Below, in pieces: positions 33,058 to 43,199 of a DNA stretch of 64,000 nt (positions are counted from its first letter, which is position 1; each line of letters starts with the position of its first letter). The stretch is from assembly GCA_934654815.1 (NCBI GenBank), contig CAKUGU010000003.1:1-64000 (forward strand). The letters are read 5' to 3'. Below the pieces are notes generated by a model. That model was not told the DNA's origin and did not search any database. It saw only the letters and a list, made by a program, of their open reading frames with translations. The DNA is from an uncultured Ellagibacter sp. GTDB taxonomy: Bacteria; Actinomycetota; Coriobacteriia; Coriobacteriales; Eggerthellaceae. The position numbers were made by a program, and so were the translations under genes.

Positions 33058-35742
33058 ATGGGCAAATTAGAACGCGGAGAAATCACCACAACTATCAAGA
33101 CCATGGGGTTTTGCGGTCCATGCACCGCATCGGATTCCGCCGAAATTGACGTGTGCGATGGGCGTATTTTGAGAACGCGACCGTTCAGCTACATTAACCA
33201 TCAAAGTAAAGACGGGTTGAATCCGTGGAGCATCAAGGCGCGGGGCAAGGAATTTAAGGCAAAGGAGAAAACGGAACTTTCGCCGTTTGCTCTGGCATAT
33301 AAAGAACGTGTGTACTCGCCCAATCGCATTTTGCATCCGATGAAGCGTGTTGACTGGGATCCGGATGGCGAGCGAAATCCGCAAAACAGAGGGAAGAGCA
33401 AATACGTTCGTATCAGCTGGGATGAAGCAACCGATATCATCGCCAAGGAAATCAGGCGCGTGAAAGAGCACTACGGCTTGAATTCTATTTTGGTGCAATC
33501 CGATGGGCATCACCTGATCAAGACCATTCACGGCCCCCGCGGTACGGAAGGCTATCTACTTGATCGGATTGCGGTGAAGGAAACGGGCGTCGAGCTGGTG
33601 AACGACTTCTGGATGCATGAGGATGAGCAGGGAGCCGTGCAAACTGGTCGCGTCAAAGGCGGCGGCTACACTATGCAGGCGCGCAACCCTGATAGCTGGG
33701 AAGGGTGGTATTGGGGAGCCAAACATATCTGGGGTCAAGATCCGGTTGGCGAAGGCGATCAGTACAATCTATTCTACGACGTGGCGAATCATGCCGATTC
33801 CGTCTTGTTTTGGGGCTGTGACGTCGAAACGACGCCATGGGGCTGGGGTGGCTGCTTCCCGAGTCGTTACTGCTTCTTCTTGACCGATATCGGTGTGCAG
33901 CAGATCTACATCTGCCCCGATGTAAACTACGGAGCTGCCGTTCATGCCGATAAGTGGATTCCTATTCTGCCGAATACCGATTCGGCTTTGCAGCTAGCCA
34001 TAGCATATGTGTGGATCCAGGAGGATCTTTACGACAAAGAGTATATCGATACTCACTCGATAGGCTTTGACTGGTTCGTCTACCATATCAACGGTGGCGA
34101 CGACGGCATCGTAAAAACTCCCGAATGGGCTGAGGGCGTCTGCGGCGTGCCTGCCCGCATCATCAAGGCGCTTGCGCGGCATTGGGCGAAGCACAACGTG
34201 TCGATCGCACATTGCAATGGTGGGTCGATGATTCGCTCCGCCTACAGTCATGAGCCGGCTCGTCTGGAAGTCGCGCTTTTGGGAATGCAAGCGCTCGGCG
34301 CGCCTGGTCGCAACCAGGTGAAGATGATGGAATGGCAGCTTTTCGGCCTAACGAGTCAGATGCCGGCTCCTCGTTCTGAGGTCATTCCTACTCTGAACGA
34401 CATCCTTTGGCCTTATGCCGCTGATCAGCGCGAATCGTTCGTGCCTGAAACGTTGATCCCCGAAGCTTTGGCGGGCGATTACGATCACGAGCATCCGCTC
34501 GAATGGTACGGCGTTACCTGCGCGGGCCTTCCCACTGAAGACCAGTTCGTGAAATACCAATACCCCGTCCCCGGAAGCGAGCGCATCCATATGGTGTGGA
34601 CGGACTCGCCAAAGTGGACGAGCTCTTGGAACGGCGGCAACGAGTTCATGAACGCGATCCGCTCGGATTACATCGAGACAGTTATCGCGCAGCATATCTG
34701 GATGGAGGACGATTGCCTTCTGGCCGACATCATTCTTCCCATCAACACCAAATTCGAAGAACGCGATATCAACTGCGACATCTCTTCTGGCAACTACAAC
34801 GTGCTGATGATCGAGGGTCAGTCCATCGAGCCGCTCGGCGAGTCGAAATCCGACTACGAAAGCACGCTCGAGATCGCTAAGAAGCTTGGCATGTACGACG
34901 ATATCACTGGCGGTGAAACCGTTGACGACAAGATTAAGCGCGGCTTTATGGGGTCGGGCATCCAGGACCGCATCTCCTATGAGGAATTTCTCGAGAAAGA
35001 ATGCTACGTCGTGCCCACGGCAAAGGATTGGGAAAGCGATAAGGCGGGTTTCCAGCGTTTTTACGAAGATCCCGAGACCTATCCCTTGACCACACCATCC
35101 GGCAAGATCGAATACTACTCGCCGCGTTTGGCGGAGAACTTCCCCGACGACAAGGAGCGCACGCCTTATCCGCATTGGATTGAGAAGGGCGAGACGCATC
35201 CCGACGAGCGTTTATCCACACCCCGTGCTGAGAAATACCCGTTTCTTCTGGTTTCCAACCATCCACACTGGCGTCTTCACTCGCAGATGGACGATTGCAC
35301 GTGGCTGCGTGAAATCGAAACGTGCAAGGTTATGGGGCCAGATGGCTACCGTTACGAGCCTTTGTGGATCAACCCCGTCGATGCGAAGGAGCTCGGCATC
35401 GAGCATGGTGACATCGTGAAGATTTACAACGAGCGCGGTTGGACCATGGGCGGCGCGTACGTGACCGAGCGCATCATGCCCCATTCGGTGCTGCAAGATC
35501 ACGGTGCTCGCATCGACCCCATCGAGCCTGGCGTATCCGACCGCGGCGGTACCAACAACCTTATCGCTCCTAAAGCCATCGCGTCGAAGAATTGCGCAGG
35601 CGAGGTCACGAGCGGTTACTTGGTCGGAGTCGAGAAAGTCGATGTGTTCGCGCTTGCCAGGCAATACCCCGAAGCATTCAGTAAACCTTACGACCCGGAT
35701 TTTGGTGTTATGCAGGATGCATGGTTTGCCGAGGGCGAATAA
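33058..35742 (+). CDS. Transhydroxylase-like molybdopterin enzyme, large subunit (second copy)
   Basis: An 894-residue DMSO reductase superfamily protein, clearly related along its length to the enzyme at 7614-10301. The molybdenum region reads NPDSWEGWYWGAKH, giving Asp212-Ser213, and His151 (SDGHH) fits the catalytic His. Unlike the first copy it has three N-terminal cysteines (GFCGPC at 19 and 22, and Cys33), which are too few for a standard cluster site. No Tat signal is seen. ATG 33058 has GAGGAG upstream; a GTG 12 nt earlier is less likely. It is followed after 11 nt by its FeS subunit. A polyphenol-type substrate is inferred. Confidence 0.88.
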   Translation: MGKLERGEITTTIKTMGFCGPCTASDSAEIDVCDGRILRTRPFSYINHQSKDGLNPWSIKARGKEFKAKEKTELSPFALAYKERVYSPNRILHPMKRVDWDPDGERNPQNRGKSKYVRISWDEATDIIAKEIRRVKEHYGLNSILVQSDGHHLIKTIHGPRGTEGYLLDRIAVKETGVELVNDFWMHEDEQGAVQTGRVKGGGYTMQARNPDSWEGWYWGAKHIWGQDPVGEGDQYNLFYDVANHADSVLFWGCDVETTPWGWGGCFPSRYCFFLTDIGVQQIYICPDVNYGAAVHADKWIPILPNTDSALQLAIAYVWIQEDLYDKEYIDTHSIGFDWFVYHINGGDDGIVKTPEWAEGVCGVPARIIKALARHWAKHNVSIAHCNGGSMIRSAYSHEPARLEVALLGMQALGAPGRNQVKMMEWQLFGLTSQMPAPRSEVIPTLNDILWPYAADQRESFVPETLIPEALAGDYDHEHPLEWYGVTCAGLPTEDQFVKYQYPVPGSERIHMVWTDSPKWTSSWNGGNEFMNAIRSDYIETVIAQHIWMEDDCLLADIILPINTKFEERDINCDISSGNYNVLMIEGQSIEPLGESKSDYESTLEIAKKLGMYDDITGGETVDDKIKRGFMGSGIQDRISYEEFLEKECYVVPTAKDWESDKAGFQRFYEDPETYPLTTPSGKIEYYSPRLAENFPDDKERTPYPHWIEKGETHPDERLSTPRAEKYPFLLVSNHPHWRLHSQMDDCTWLREIETCKVMGPDGYRYEPLWINPVDAKELGIEHGDIVKIYNERGWTMGGAYVTERIMPHSVLQDHGARIDPIEPGVSDRGGTNNLIAPKAIASKNCAGEVTSGYLVGVEKVDVFALARQYPEAFSKPYDPDFGVMQDAWFAEGE

Positions 35743-35753
35743 AGGAGGACGAG

Positions 35754-36548
35754 ATGAAAGTTTTCATGGTCGACGTTGCGAAATGCAGCGGTTGTTATAA
35801 CTGCCAGATTGCGTGCAAAGACGAGCATTGCGAGAACGACTGGGCTCCCTATGCTGCCTCGCAGCCGAATTCAGGTCAGTTCTGGTGCGAGATGCATCAA
35901 AGGGAGCATGGGCAAATTCCTAAGGTCCGTGTGGAGTATTGGCCGACGTTCGGTGGGCAGAACCCCGCCATCGCCGACTATGCGCCCGATGTGCTCATGG
36001 AGCGTGAGGATGGCTTACAGGTAATTATGCCCGAAAGGGCGAAGGGGCGTCGCGATATCGCCGAGAAGTTCGAAGGCGTGTACTACAACGAGGAGCTCGA
36101 TATTCCTCAAGCATGCACGGGATGTGCTCACCTGGTCGACGAGGGAAAGCTTCCTCACTGCGTTGATTTGTGCGCAACGGGGGCCTTGCGTTTCGGTGAA
36201 AAGGAAGAGTTTGCCGCCGAGATAGAGGAGGCAGAAACGCTTGGTGCCGGTGGTGACGGCGTGCCGCGCGTTTATTACCTCAACCGCCCTCATCTTTTCA
36301 TAGCGGGTGACGTATGGGATCCCGAAGATAACGAAATTATTGAGGGGGCGAAGGTTTTACTCACCATGCCGTCAGGCGAAGTTCGCCAAACTGAAACGGA
36401 TGATTTCGGCGACTTCTACTTCCGTAGAATCGATGAGGGGACTTACGACATTTCCATAGAAGCGGAAGGCTTCAAATCGATTGAACGCAAGGGAATCGAG
36501 CTTACCGGGAGCTTGAACTTAGGCGATTTCCCGCTTGAGCGCGCCTAA
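35754..36548 (+). CDS. Transhydroxylase-like FeS subunit lacking one cluster site
   Basis: A 264-residue partner of the preceding large subunit. Cluster sites at Cys11-14-17-21 and Cys121-124-136-140 are intact, and a Cna-B-like beta domain fills about 182-264. The third cluster site present in the homologue at 6795-7595 (its Cys67, 70, 75 and 109) is missing here: the region reads WPTFGGQNPAI and EKFEGVYYNEEL with no cysteine. AAAGGAGG precedes ATG 35754. The subunit therefore carries two rather than three clusters, which would break or shorten the usual electron path. Confidence 0.87.
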   Translation: MKVFMVDVAKCSGCYNCQIACKDEHCENDWAPYAASQPNSGQFWCEMHQREHGQIPKVRVEYWPTFGGQNPAIADYAPDVLMEREDGLQVIMPERAKGRRDIAEKFEGVYYNEELDIPQACTGCAHLVDEGKLPHCVDLCATGALRFGEKEEFAAEIEEAETLGAGGDGVPRVYYLNRPHLFIAGDVWDPEDNEIIEGAKVLLTMPSGEVRQTETDDFGDFYFRRIDEGTYDISIEAEGFKSIERKGIELTGSLNLGDFPLERA

Positions 36549-36659
36549 AGTGCCAACAGTTTCGGCACGCTGCGCCTAAAGCTGCTTCGCGTGAGGGCGG
36601 TCTAGGCGTATTGCGTCTGGATATCGACGAATCGGATACGACGAGACGAAGGAGAGGAA

Positions 36660-38945
36660 ATGCCAACACTTCATTACGACGAGATGGCTACGCCTGCGGT
36701 GACAACGTTGCCCGATGGTACGACCGTGCATCGCACCTGTTCAGCTGGCATCGGATGTCATAATTTGGGCTGCGGTCTTAAAGTATACGTGAAAGACGGC
36801 AAGCTACAGAAGATCGAAGGGGACGAAGAAAATCCAATCAGTAAAGGTAGGCTTTGCGTACGTTGCCTGACGGCGAAGGAATATTACTACCACAAAGACC
36901 GTTTGCTCTACCCGATGAAACGTGCTCGCGAGGATCGCGGTAAAGATAAATGGGAGCGTATCACGTGGGATGAGGCTCTCGACACCATTATTTCGAAGTA
37001 CAAAGAAACGGTTGAAAACTACGGTATCGGCGCGGTGAGCGTATGGTGCGGTACGGGGCGCGAAGCGAGTCAGATTCACTTCCAGATGGCAAATGATGTA
37101 TTCGGAACAGTGAATGCCGTGCATCCGAATAGCGGTTGGTCGTGCATCGTGCCGCGTATGGCCGCGATGCTGTGGACCATGGGCAGCTCGTATATTGAGG
37201 CCGACAACTCCATCGGTTTTCCTGCTCGCTACGATGATCCACGATGGGAATGCCCGAAGTACATGCTTATCTGGGGCCGTGATCCGCTGCGCTCTAACCC
37301 AGATGGTCTGTTCGGGCACTCAATCGTCGAGATGATGAAGCTCGGCATGAAGCTTATCGTCTGCGATCCGCGTGTGAATTGGCTTGCGACGCGTGCTGAG
37401 GTTCATTTGCAGTTGCGCCCGGGCACCGATGGCGCGTTGGCGCTTGGCCTTCTGAACGTGATCATCGAGGAGGATCTTTACGATCATGATTTTGTCGAGC
37501 GATGGACCTACGGCTTCGAACAGCTTGCCGAGCGCGTGAAGGAGTACCCGGTTGACAAAGTTGCCGAAATCACCGAAGTCGACGCTGAAGATATCCGTAC
37601 CGCTGCTCGCTGTATTGCGCAGCGTCCTTCGACCCTTTCCATGGGTTTGGCTGTCGATCAGAACCCCAACACGCTTCAGATTGGGCATGCGTTGCTATCG
37701 CTTTTCGCCATTACTGGCAACATGGATATTCCCGGTGGTTGCTTTATGGGCTTGCCGCCTATTTTTGCTGGCATGGCCGAAAACGCTCCGACAGCAGAAG
37801 AGGAAGGCGAGCCTGAAGGTCTTGCCAAATTCAACAACATCGGTGTCGAGCCTCTCGGGCATGATCGTTATCCGGCTATGAGCGCTATTGTCAATACGAC
37901 ACATCCTGATGCAACGCTTGATGTACTTGAGACGAATGTGCCGTACAAAATTCGGTTCGCCTATGCTTTCGGGCATAACTCCATTTCCTGTATGGTTCCG
38001 CAGCCGAAACGCTGGTACGAGGCTATGCGCAAGATTGATTTCGTTGCATTTGCTGACCTGTTTATGACTCCGACGATCATGGGTGTTGCCGATATCGTGC
38101 TTCCTGCCGCAACTTTTTTTGAGAAAGAGGGTTACGTTTCCAACAATAACGCCTCGCAACCGGGGCAAATGGGCGCTATTATTCCTATTCTCGAGCCTGA
38201 GGGCGAATGCCGATCGGACTTGAATATTATGCTTGAACTGCACAGGCGTCTTTACCCCAATAGTAAGAAACCTGGTTGGGCCGACCCAGAAGACTTCATT
38301 AACAGCCAGCTCTCCAAGATGCGCGATGTCGATGCGACGTATGCCGATCTCAAAGAACATGTCATTGCGCAGTATGAGATTGAATACAAAAAGTACGAAA
38401 AAGGCTTACTCCGAAGTGATGGTCAGCCTGGATTCAACACTCCAACAGGGCGTATCGAACTGTACTCAACAGTGCTTGAGCGTTTGGGCGATGATCCTCT
38501 TCCCTATTATATTGAGCCGAAGTTTAGCGCTGTTTCCCGCCCTGATTTGGCGGAAGAATACCCACTTACGGTGACGACTGGTGCGCGCAGATTCACGTCT
38601 TTCCATTCGGAGAATCGTCAGATCGAAACACTGCGCGAGATTCACGAATGGCCGACGGTGCAGATTAATCCGGAAACCGCTGAAAAATACGGTATCACCG
38701 AAGGCTCGTGGGTATATGTGGAAAGCCCGCTTGGCAAAGTGAAGATGAATGCCCATTTGACTCCCATAGTGAAAGAAACCGTGGTGTCGTGTGATCACGG
38801 CTGGTGGCTGCCGGAATCTGATCCGGAAAATCTGTTCGACGTATTCGACTACAACGTTAATCAGCTCATTCCCCACGAAGAAAACGGCCCGCTTGGCTTC
38901 GGCACTCACTATAAGAGCATGCCTTGCAAGATCTATCGAGCATAG
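36660..38945 (+). CDS. Molybdopterin oxidoreductase, acetylene hydratase/catechol dehydroxylase-like (copy 1)
   Basis: A 761-residue DMSO reductase superfamily enzyme. N-terminal cluster cysteines are Cys27, Cys33, Cys38, Cys66 and Cys69 (the last two in GRLCVRC). The predicted molybdenum ligand is Cys162 in NSGWSCIVPRMAAM. Other marks are RLLYPMKRAREDRGKDKWER, RPGTDGALALGLLNVI, DIPGG and the C-terminal SFHSENRQIETLREIH. There is no Tat signal, so it is cytoplasmic. It follows the transhydroxylase-like pair by 111 nt and precedes its own ferredoxin. Reductive dehydroxylation of a catechol-like compound is the best analogy; the substrate is unknown. Confidence 0.87.
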   Translation: MPTLHYDEMATPAVTTLPDGTTVHRTCSAGIGCHNLGCGLKVYVKDGKLQKIEGDEENPISKGRLCVRCLTAKEYYYHKDRLLYPMKRAREDRGKDKWERITWDEALDTIISKYKETVENYGIGAVSVWCGTGREASQIHFQMANDVFGTVNAVHPNSGWSCIVPRMAAMLWTMGSSYIEADNSIGFPARYDDPRWECPKYMLIWGRDPLRSNPDGLFGHSIVEMMKLGMKLIVCDPRVNWLATRAEVHLQLRPGTDGALALGLLNVIIEEDLYDHDFVERWTYGFEQLAERVKEYPVDKVAEITEVDAEDIRTAARCIAQRPSTLSMGLAVDQNPNTLQIGHALLSLFAITGNMDIPGGCFMGLPPIFAGMAENAPTAEEEGEPEGLAKFNNIGVEPLGHDRYPAMSAIVNTTHPDATLDVLETNVPYKIRFAYAFGHNSISCMVPQPKRWYEAMRKIDFVAFADLFMTPTIMGVADIVLPAATFFEKEGYVSNNNASQPGQMGAIIPILEPEGECRSDLNIMLELHRRLYPNSKKPGWADPEDFINSQLSKMRDVDATYADLKEHVIAQYEIEYKKYEKGLLRSDGQPGFNTPTGRIELYSTVLERLGDDPLPYYIEPKFSAVSRPDLAEEYPLTVTTGARRFTSFHSENRQIETLREIHEWPTVQINPETAEKYGITEGSWVYVESPLGKVKMNAHLTPIVKETVVSCDHGWWLPESDPENLFDVFDYNVNQLIPHEENGPLGFGTHYKSMPCKIYRA

Positions 38946-38956
38946 GAGGCGAAACG

Positions 38957-39295
38957 ATGAGCAAATATGGCCTGTTGATCGACAATCAATACTGTACCGG
39001 ATGCCATTCGTGCGAGGTCGCGTGTAAAAACGAGCGCGAATTGCCGCATGGACAATGGGGCATCAAGGTTCTGGAACTTGGACCATGGAGACGTGCCGAT
39101 GGCAAGCACTGGGAATATCGTTATATTCCTGTTCCAACTGCTGACTGCGATTTATGCGTCGAACGCGTGGGCGAGGGGAAGGATCCTGCATGCGTCCATC
39201 ATTGTCTGGCAAGTGCCATGGAATTCGGCACCCTTGAGGAGCTTGCGGTGAAGATGGAAGCTAAAGATAAAATGGCTTCGATTTTTATCCCATAA
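38957..39295 (+). CDS. Two-cluster ferredoxin subunit
   Basis: A 112-residue electron-transfer partner of the preceding large subunit. The first motif YCTGCHSCEVACKNE and the second CDLCVERVGEGKDPACVHHC supply eight cysteines for two [4Fe-4S] clusters. It corresponds to the first half of the four-cluster DmsB/NrfC-type subunit. GGAGGCG precedes ATG 38957. It ends the transcript that began at 33058, with the MFS gene downstream having its own control region. Confidence 0.9.
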   Translation: MSKYGLLIDNQYCTGCHSCEVACKNERELPHGQWGIKVLELGPWRRADGKHWEYRYIPVPTADCDLCVERVGEGKDPACVHHCLASAMEFGTLEELAVKMEAKDKMASIFIP

Positions 39296-39324
39296 CCTGG
39301 GGATTCGCATTGCTCAAGCAATAG

Positions 39325-39341
39325 AAAACTTACCTTTTTGC
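39325..39341 (+). promoter_or_regulatory. AACTTAC motif, copy 2
   Basis: AAAACTTACCTTTTTGC, preceded by CAATAG, 122 bp upstream of the MFS start at 39464. Confidence 0.5.
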
Positions 39342-39463
39342 TTCTACACTCCATAGAAGGGGATCGGGTATCAAAAGATGAGGTTGGTCGAAAGGAGGGT
39401 GGCGACTTCAACCGTACGACCCGAATGCATTCCGTTATTGCAATCATTTGAAAGGGGAAAGAA

Positions 39464-40690
39464 ATGTCCGAAAAGACGAAAATCAGCGCAGGCCAAATCG
39501 GCGTATTCGTTGCGCTGATGTGCATGTATTTCATTGGTCCGATGCATAGTGCCGTCAATGTCGCCTCGCAGGACTTGATGAACGTTTACGGCGTTGACGC
39601 GAGTGCTGTGTCCTACATGGTATCGATCACTAATTTGCTTGAAATCCCGGCGGCGCTTGTCATCGGTCTCGTTGCGGGTCGCAAGCTCAGCTATCGCGTA
39701 TGCGCACTGCTTGCAACCGCGCTCGTAGCAATCGGCGGTATTCCGACTATCCTCGGCGCAGCGCTTCCGTGGTGGGGCATTATGGCAACTCGCTGCATCC
39801 TGGGTCTCGGCCTTGGCTGCTTCATGCCGATTGTCATGGGCGTCATCTCGCTTATGTTCCAGAAGGAATCGGTTCGCGCAACGATGATGTCCATTGCAAG
39901 TGTGTGCTTTAACGTGGGCATGATTCTGCTTACTTCGTTGGCCGGCATCCTGGGCGCTATTTCCTGGAACCTCGCTTGGGGCATCTACCTTATCGCGCTT
40001 ATTCCGTTTGTCATGTGCATCTTCCTTCTGAATCCGAAGAACGTCCCTGCGGTTCCGCAGGAGGACGAGAAGGGCGAGAAAGTTAAGATCAAGCTTCCGG
40101 TTTCCGGTTGGGTTCTGCTCGTGCTGTTCCTCGGCACCATCATCATGAGCCAGTCGCTGTTCAACTTGGGCGGTGTCTCAATCGGTGCCGTTGTGGGCAA
40201 TCCTGCCGTTATCGGTACGGTGTTCTCGCTGTTTTCGGTTGGCGCCATTGCTTCTGCCGTTCTTTTCGGGCCTGCTTTCAAGTTTCTTTCCGCTTACACG
40301 ATTCCAGTGTTCTGGATCATCGGACTTTGTGGGTACGTGCTGTGGTTCGTCGCCCATGCAACCGGCAATGTGGTGCTGTTCTACGTAGCCATCATTCTCG
40401 CAGGTTTCGGCACGAACACCATGACTGTTGGCGTGCCGATGCTCCTCTCCACGTTCGTTGCCCCGGCTATCGTTGGTGCGGTTATGGGCTTTAGCTATGT
40501 GTTCCAGAACGGTGGCGGTTTCCTTGCCTCCCCGATCGACCAGGCTGTTCTTTCCATTGCTGGAACTGACGCCATTTTGAGCTCTGTCTGGATCTTCAAC
40601 ATCGTGCTTGGTGTCATCCTCCTTCTCGGTATGTTCTGGGTTGCGAAGAAATCCAATGCGGCGAAGAAGGCCGAAGCTGCTGATAAGTAG
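39464..40690 (+). CDS. MFS transporter
   Basis: A 408-residue major facilitator with twelve predicted transmembrane helices and a central cytoplasmic loop rich in charges (VPQEDEKGEKVKIKLP, about 192-207). A short motif-A-like loop (AGRKLSYRV) is near residue 70. ATG 39464 follows AAAGGGGAAAG. It lies between two dehydroxylase-like pairs and has its own promoter region and terminator. Import of the aromatic substrate, or exchange of substrate and product, is inferred from position. Confidence 0.87.
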   Translation: MSEKTKISAGQIGVFVALMCMYFIGPMHSAVNVASQDLMNVYGVDASAVSYMVSITNLLEIPAALVIGLVAGRKLSYRVCALLATALVAIGGIPTILGAALPWWGIMATRCILGLGLGCFMPIVMGVISLMFQKESVRATMMSIASVCFNVGMILLTSLAGILGAISWNLAWGIYLIALIPFVMCIFLLNPKNVPAVPQEDEKGEKVKIKLPVSGWVLLVLFLGTIIMSQSLFNLGGVSIGAVVGNPAVIGTVFSLFSVGAIASAVLFGPAFKFLSAYTIPVFWIIGLCGYVLWFVAHATGNVVLFYVAIILAGFGTNTMTVGVPMLLSTFVAPAIVGAVMGFSYVFQNGGGFLASPIDQAVLSIAGTDAILSSVWIFNIVLGVILLLGMFWVAKKSNAAKKAEAADK

Positions 40691-40725
40691 ATCAATCCTT
40701 CAAATCTAGCTATTTCCCTCCACGT

Positions 40726-40757
40726 AAAGCGGGCTGTCATTCGGCGGCCCGCTTTTT
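40726..40757 (+). terminator. Terminator after the MFS gene
   Basis: Arms AAAGCGGGC and GCCCGCTTT with a 12-nt loop, followed by TT and then G; it separates the MFS transcript from the next enzyme pair. Confidence 0.8.
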
Positions 40758-40911
40758 GATCTTCAATTGCGGCGCACTGTACGATTCTCTACAAAATATG
40801 ATGATATTCAGGCGAAATGCGCCGAAGCAAAGATTCCTCAGCCCATATTATTTTTTCTTAATAAAGGGGAGATGCCCTTTTATGACGAGGAAAAGAGAGG
40901 GGAGAGAGACG

Positions 40912-43197
40912 ATGGCCCAGCTTCATTGGAACGAGCATGCGAAGCCAGCTGAAGTCGATTTGGGGGATGGGACGAAGGTGTTTCGCACGAGCGCATGGGC
41001 TCCTCCGGGGTGTCATGGCGTTGGCTGCGGGCTTAAAGTTTTTGTGAAAGACGGCAAGCTCGTAAAAGTTGAGGGAGACCCCGACCAACCTATTACGCAA
41101 GGGCGTTTGTGCCCAAGATGCATGGCGATCAAGGATTATGTCGAGCACCCTGATCGACTGAAGTATCCCATGAAACGCGCTCGGGAGTTCCGCGGGCTTG
41201 CCGATAAATGGGAGCGCATCAGTTGGGATGAGGCATACGACATCATCGTTGAGCATTGGAAGTCCATTCGCGAACGCTTCGGCAAGAACTCAATCGGCGT
41301 TTTCGCGGGTACTGGACGAGAGGCAAGCCGTTATCACTTTACGATGGCGCAAGATGTGTTCGGGTCGAATACGGCCATCCAGTCCATCAGTGGATGGTCG
41401 TGCATTATTCCCCGTATGGCCGGCATGTCGTGGGTCATAGGTGCGCCGTATCTCGAGATTGATAACGCGATAGGCTTTCCTGAGCGCTACGATTCCGATA
41501 AATGGGAATGCCCGAAATACATTTTGAATTGGGGACGCGATCCGTTGCGCTCGAACCCTGATGGATTATGGGGCCACTCACTCATCGACATGATGAGGCG
41601 TGGCGCGAAGCTTATCAACGTCGATCCACGCGTCAACTGGCTTTCAACGCGCGCGGAGTATTATCTGCAATTACGGCCAGGTACTGACGCGGCGCTCGCG
41701 CTGGGCATTCTGAACGAAGTCATCCAATCGGGCGAGTACGACAAAGAATTCGTTGACGCTTGGACATACGGGTTCGACGATCTCGCCGCGCGTGCTGCGG
41801 AATATCCTGCTGAAAGGGTTGCCGAGATTTGTGAAGTGAGTTCCGATCATATTCGGGCGGTCGCACGATGCCTGCTTGAGCGACCGTCGACGCTTTCCAT
41901 GGGGCTCGCGGTCGATCAGAACCCCAACAGCATACAGATCGCGCATGCGCTGCTTGCCATATTTGCGATTACTGGGAATATCGATATTCCCGGAGGTGTA
42001 TTTTTAGGACAGCCCCTGCTCATGTTCCAGGCGCTTCAAGGCGATTCTTCGGTAGAGCATGAATCGAGCGAGCCCGAGATTGGCATCGGGCATGACGTTT
42101 ACCCCGCTCTTCCTGCTGTTGCCAATACGCCCCATCCCGATATTGTTTTGGAGTGCCTTGAAACAGGGCGCCCTCAACGAATCGAGTTCGCTTATATTTT
42201 GAACACCAATCCTCTTGCCTGTATGCCAGCGCAGCCGCAGCGATGGTATGAAGCTTTGCGCAAAATCGAGTTCATCGCGTGCGCTGATATTTTCATGACA
42301 CCGACTATGGCGGCTTTGGCGGATGTGGTTCTACCTGTATGCACATCACTTGAGCGCGACGGCATCGTCACCAACAATCAAGCCTCTATGCACGGACAGC
42401 TTGGAGCCATGATCAACGTCATCGATCGCATCGGTGATACGAAAAGCGATCTTGAAATCGCTATCGATCTACATAAGCGTACGCACCCTGAGTGCACCGA
42501 TGAGAAGTGGCGCAGCGTCGAATCTTTCTTGACGAGTGATCTTAAGCCGGTTCGCGACTGTGATGTAACTTTCCCCGAACTTAAAGAGCATGTATTCGGG
42601 CAGTATGAACTTGAGTACAGAAAATACGAAAAGGGCTTGCTTCGCGATGACGGGCAGCCGGGGTTCCGCACTCCAACGGGGCGTATAGAGCTGTATTGCT
42701 CGATGCTTGCCGCTGTTGGTGAAGACCCTCTGCCGTACTATCTTGAGCCACCGCTTGGGCATATTGCTCGTCCCGAATTTGCCAAGGAATATCCGCTTAC
42801 CATGACATCGGGTGCTCGCCGATTCACTTCTTTTCACTCCGAGCATCGTCAAATTGAGCGATTGCGGCAAATTCATCCATGGCCAACCGTCCAAATCAAT
42901 CCAAAGACCGCGGAACGGTTGGAAATTTCTCAAGGTATGTGGGTATACGTCGAAACACCCTGGGGAAGGGTAAAGGAAGTTGCAGATTTAACGCCTATTG
43001 TCAAAGAGGATGTCGTTTCTTGTGACCATGGCTGGTGGTATCCAGAGCGCGAGGAAGAAGACTTGTTCGATATTTGGGAAACAAGTTTTAATCAGGTCAT
43101 GCCACATCGCGTAGTTGGAAAAACCGGCTTTGGAGCGCCGTACAAATGCTTGCCATGCAAGGTTTATCGATTCGATCAGGCGGTTGAGGGGGCTTAA
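40912..43197 (+). CDS. Molybdopterin oxidoreductase, acetylene hydratase/catechol dehydroxylase-like (copy 2)
   Basis: A 761-residue paralogue of the enzyme at 36660, exactly equal in length and colinear. The first cluster cysteine is replaced by Ser27 (RTSAWAPPGCHGVGC); the remaining ones are Cys34, Cys39, Cys67 and Cys70. The predicted molybdenum ligand is Cys164 in ISGWSCIIPRMAGM. The C-terminal dinucleotide-binding half contains TSGARRFTSFHSEHRQIERL. ATG 40912 has GAGAGGGGAGAG upstream. The enzyme should be cytoplasmic. The close relation to copy 1 points to duplication with substrate divergence. Confidence 0.87.
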   Translation: MAQLHWNEHAKPAEVDLGDGTKVFRTSAWAPPGCHGVGCGLKVFVKDGKLVKVEGDPDQPITQGRLCPRCMAIKDYVEHPDRLKYPMKRAREFRGLADKWERISWDEAYDIIVEHWKSIRERFGKNSIGVFAGTGREASRYHFTMAQDVFGSNTAIQSISGWSCIIPRMAGMSWVIGAPYLEIDNAIGFPERYDSDKWECPKYILNWGRDPLRSNPDGLWGHSLIDMMRRGAKLINVDPRVNWLSTRAEYYLQLRPGTDAALALGILNEVIQSGEYDKEFVDAWTYGFDDLAARAAEYPAERVAEICEVSSDHIRAVARCLLERPSTLSMGLAVDQNPNSIQIAHALLAIFAITGNIDIPGGVFLGQPLLMFQALQGDSSVEHESSEPEIGIGHDVYPALPAVANTPHPDIVLECLETGRPQRIEFAYILNTNPLACMPAQPQRWYEALRKIEFIACADIFMTPTMAALADVVLPVCTSLERDGIVTNNQASMHGQLGAMINVIDRIGDTKSDLEIAIDLHKRTHPECTDEKWRSVESFLTSDLKPVRDCDVTFPELKEHVFGQYELEYRKYEKGLLRDDGQPGFRTPTGRIELYCSMLAAVGEDPLPYYLEPPLGHIARPEFAKEYPLTMTSGARRFTSFHSEHRQIERLRQIHPWPTVQINPKTAERLEISQGMWVYVETPWGRVKEVADLTPIVKEDVVSCDHGWWYPEREEEDLFDIWETSFNQVMPHRVVGKTGFGAPYKCLPCKVYRFDQAVEGA

Positions 43198-43199
43198 CC

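Noticed and set aside
36541-36659. Possible promoter or attenuator between the transhydroxylase-like FeS gene and the copy 1 enzyme
   Set aside because: Only a weak 5-bp hairpin (GTGCC/GGCAC) and a 10-bp direct repeat (GCGCCTAAAG) are seen; this is not enough to claim a separate transcription unit.
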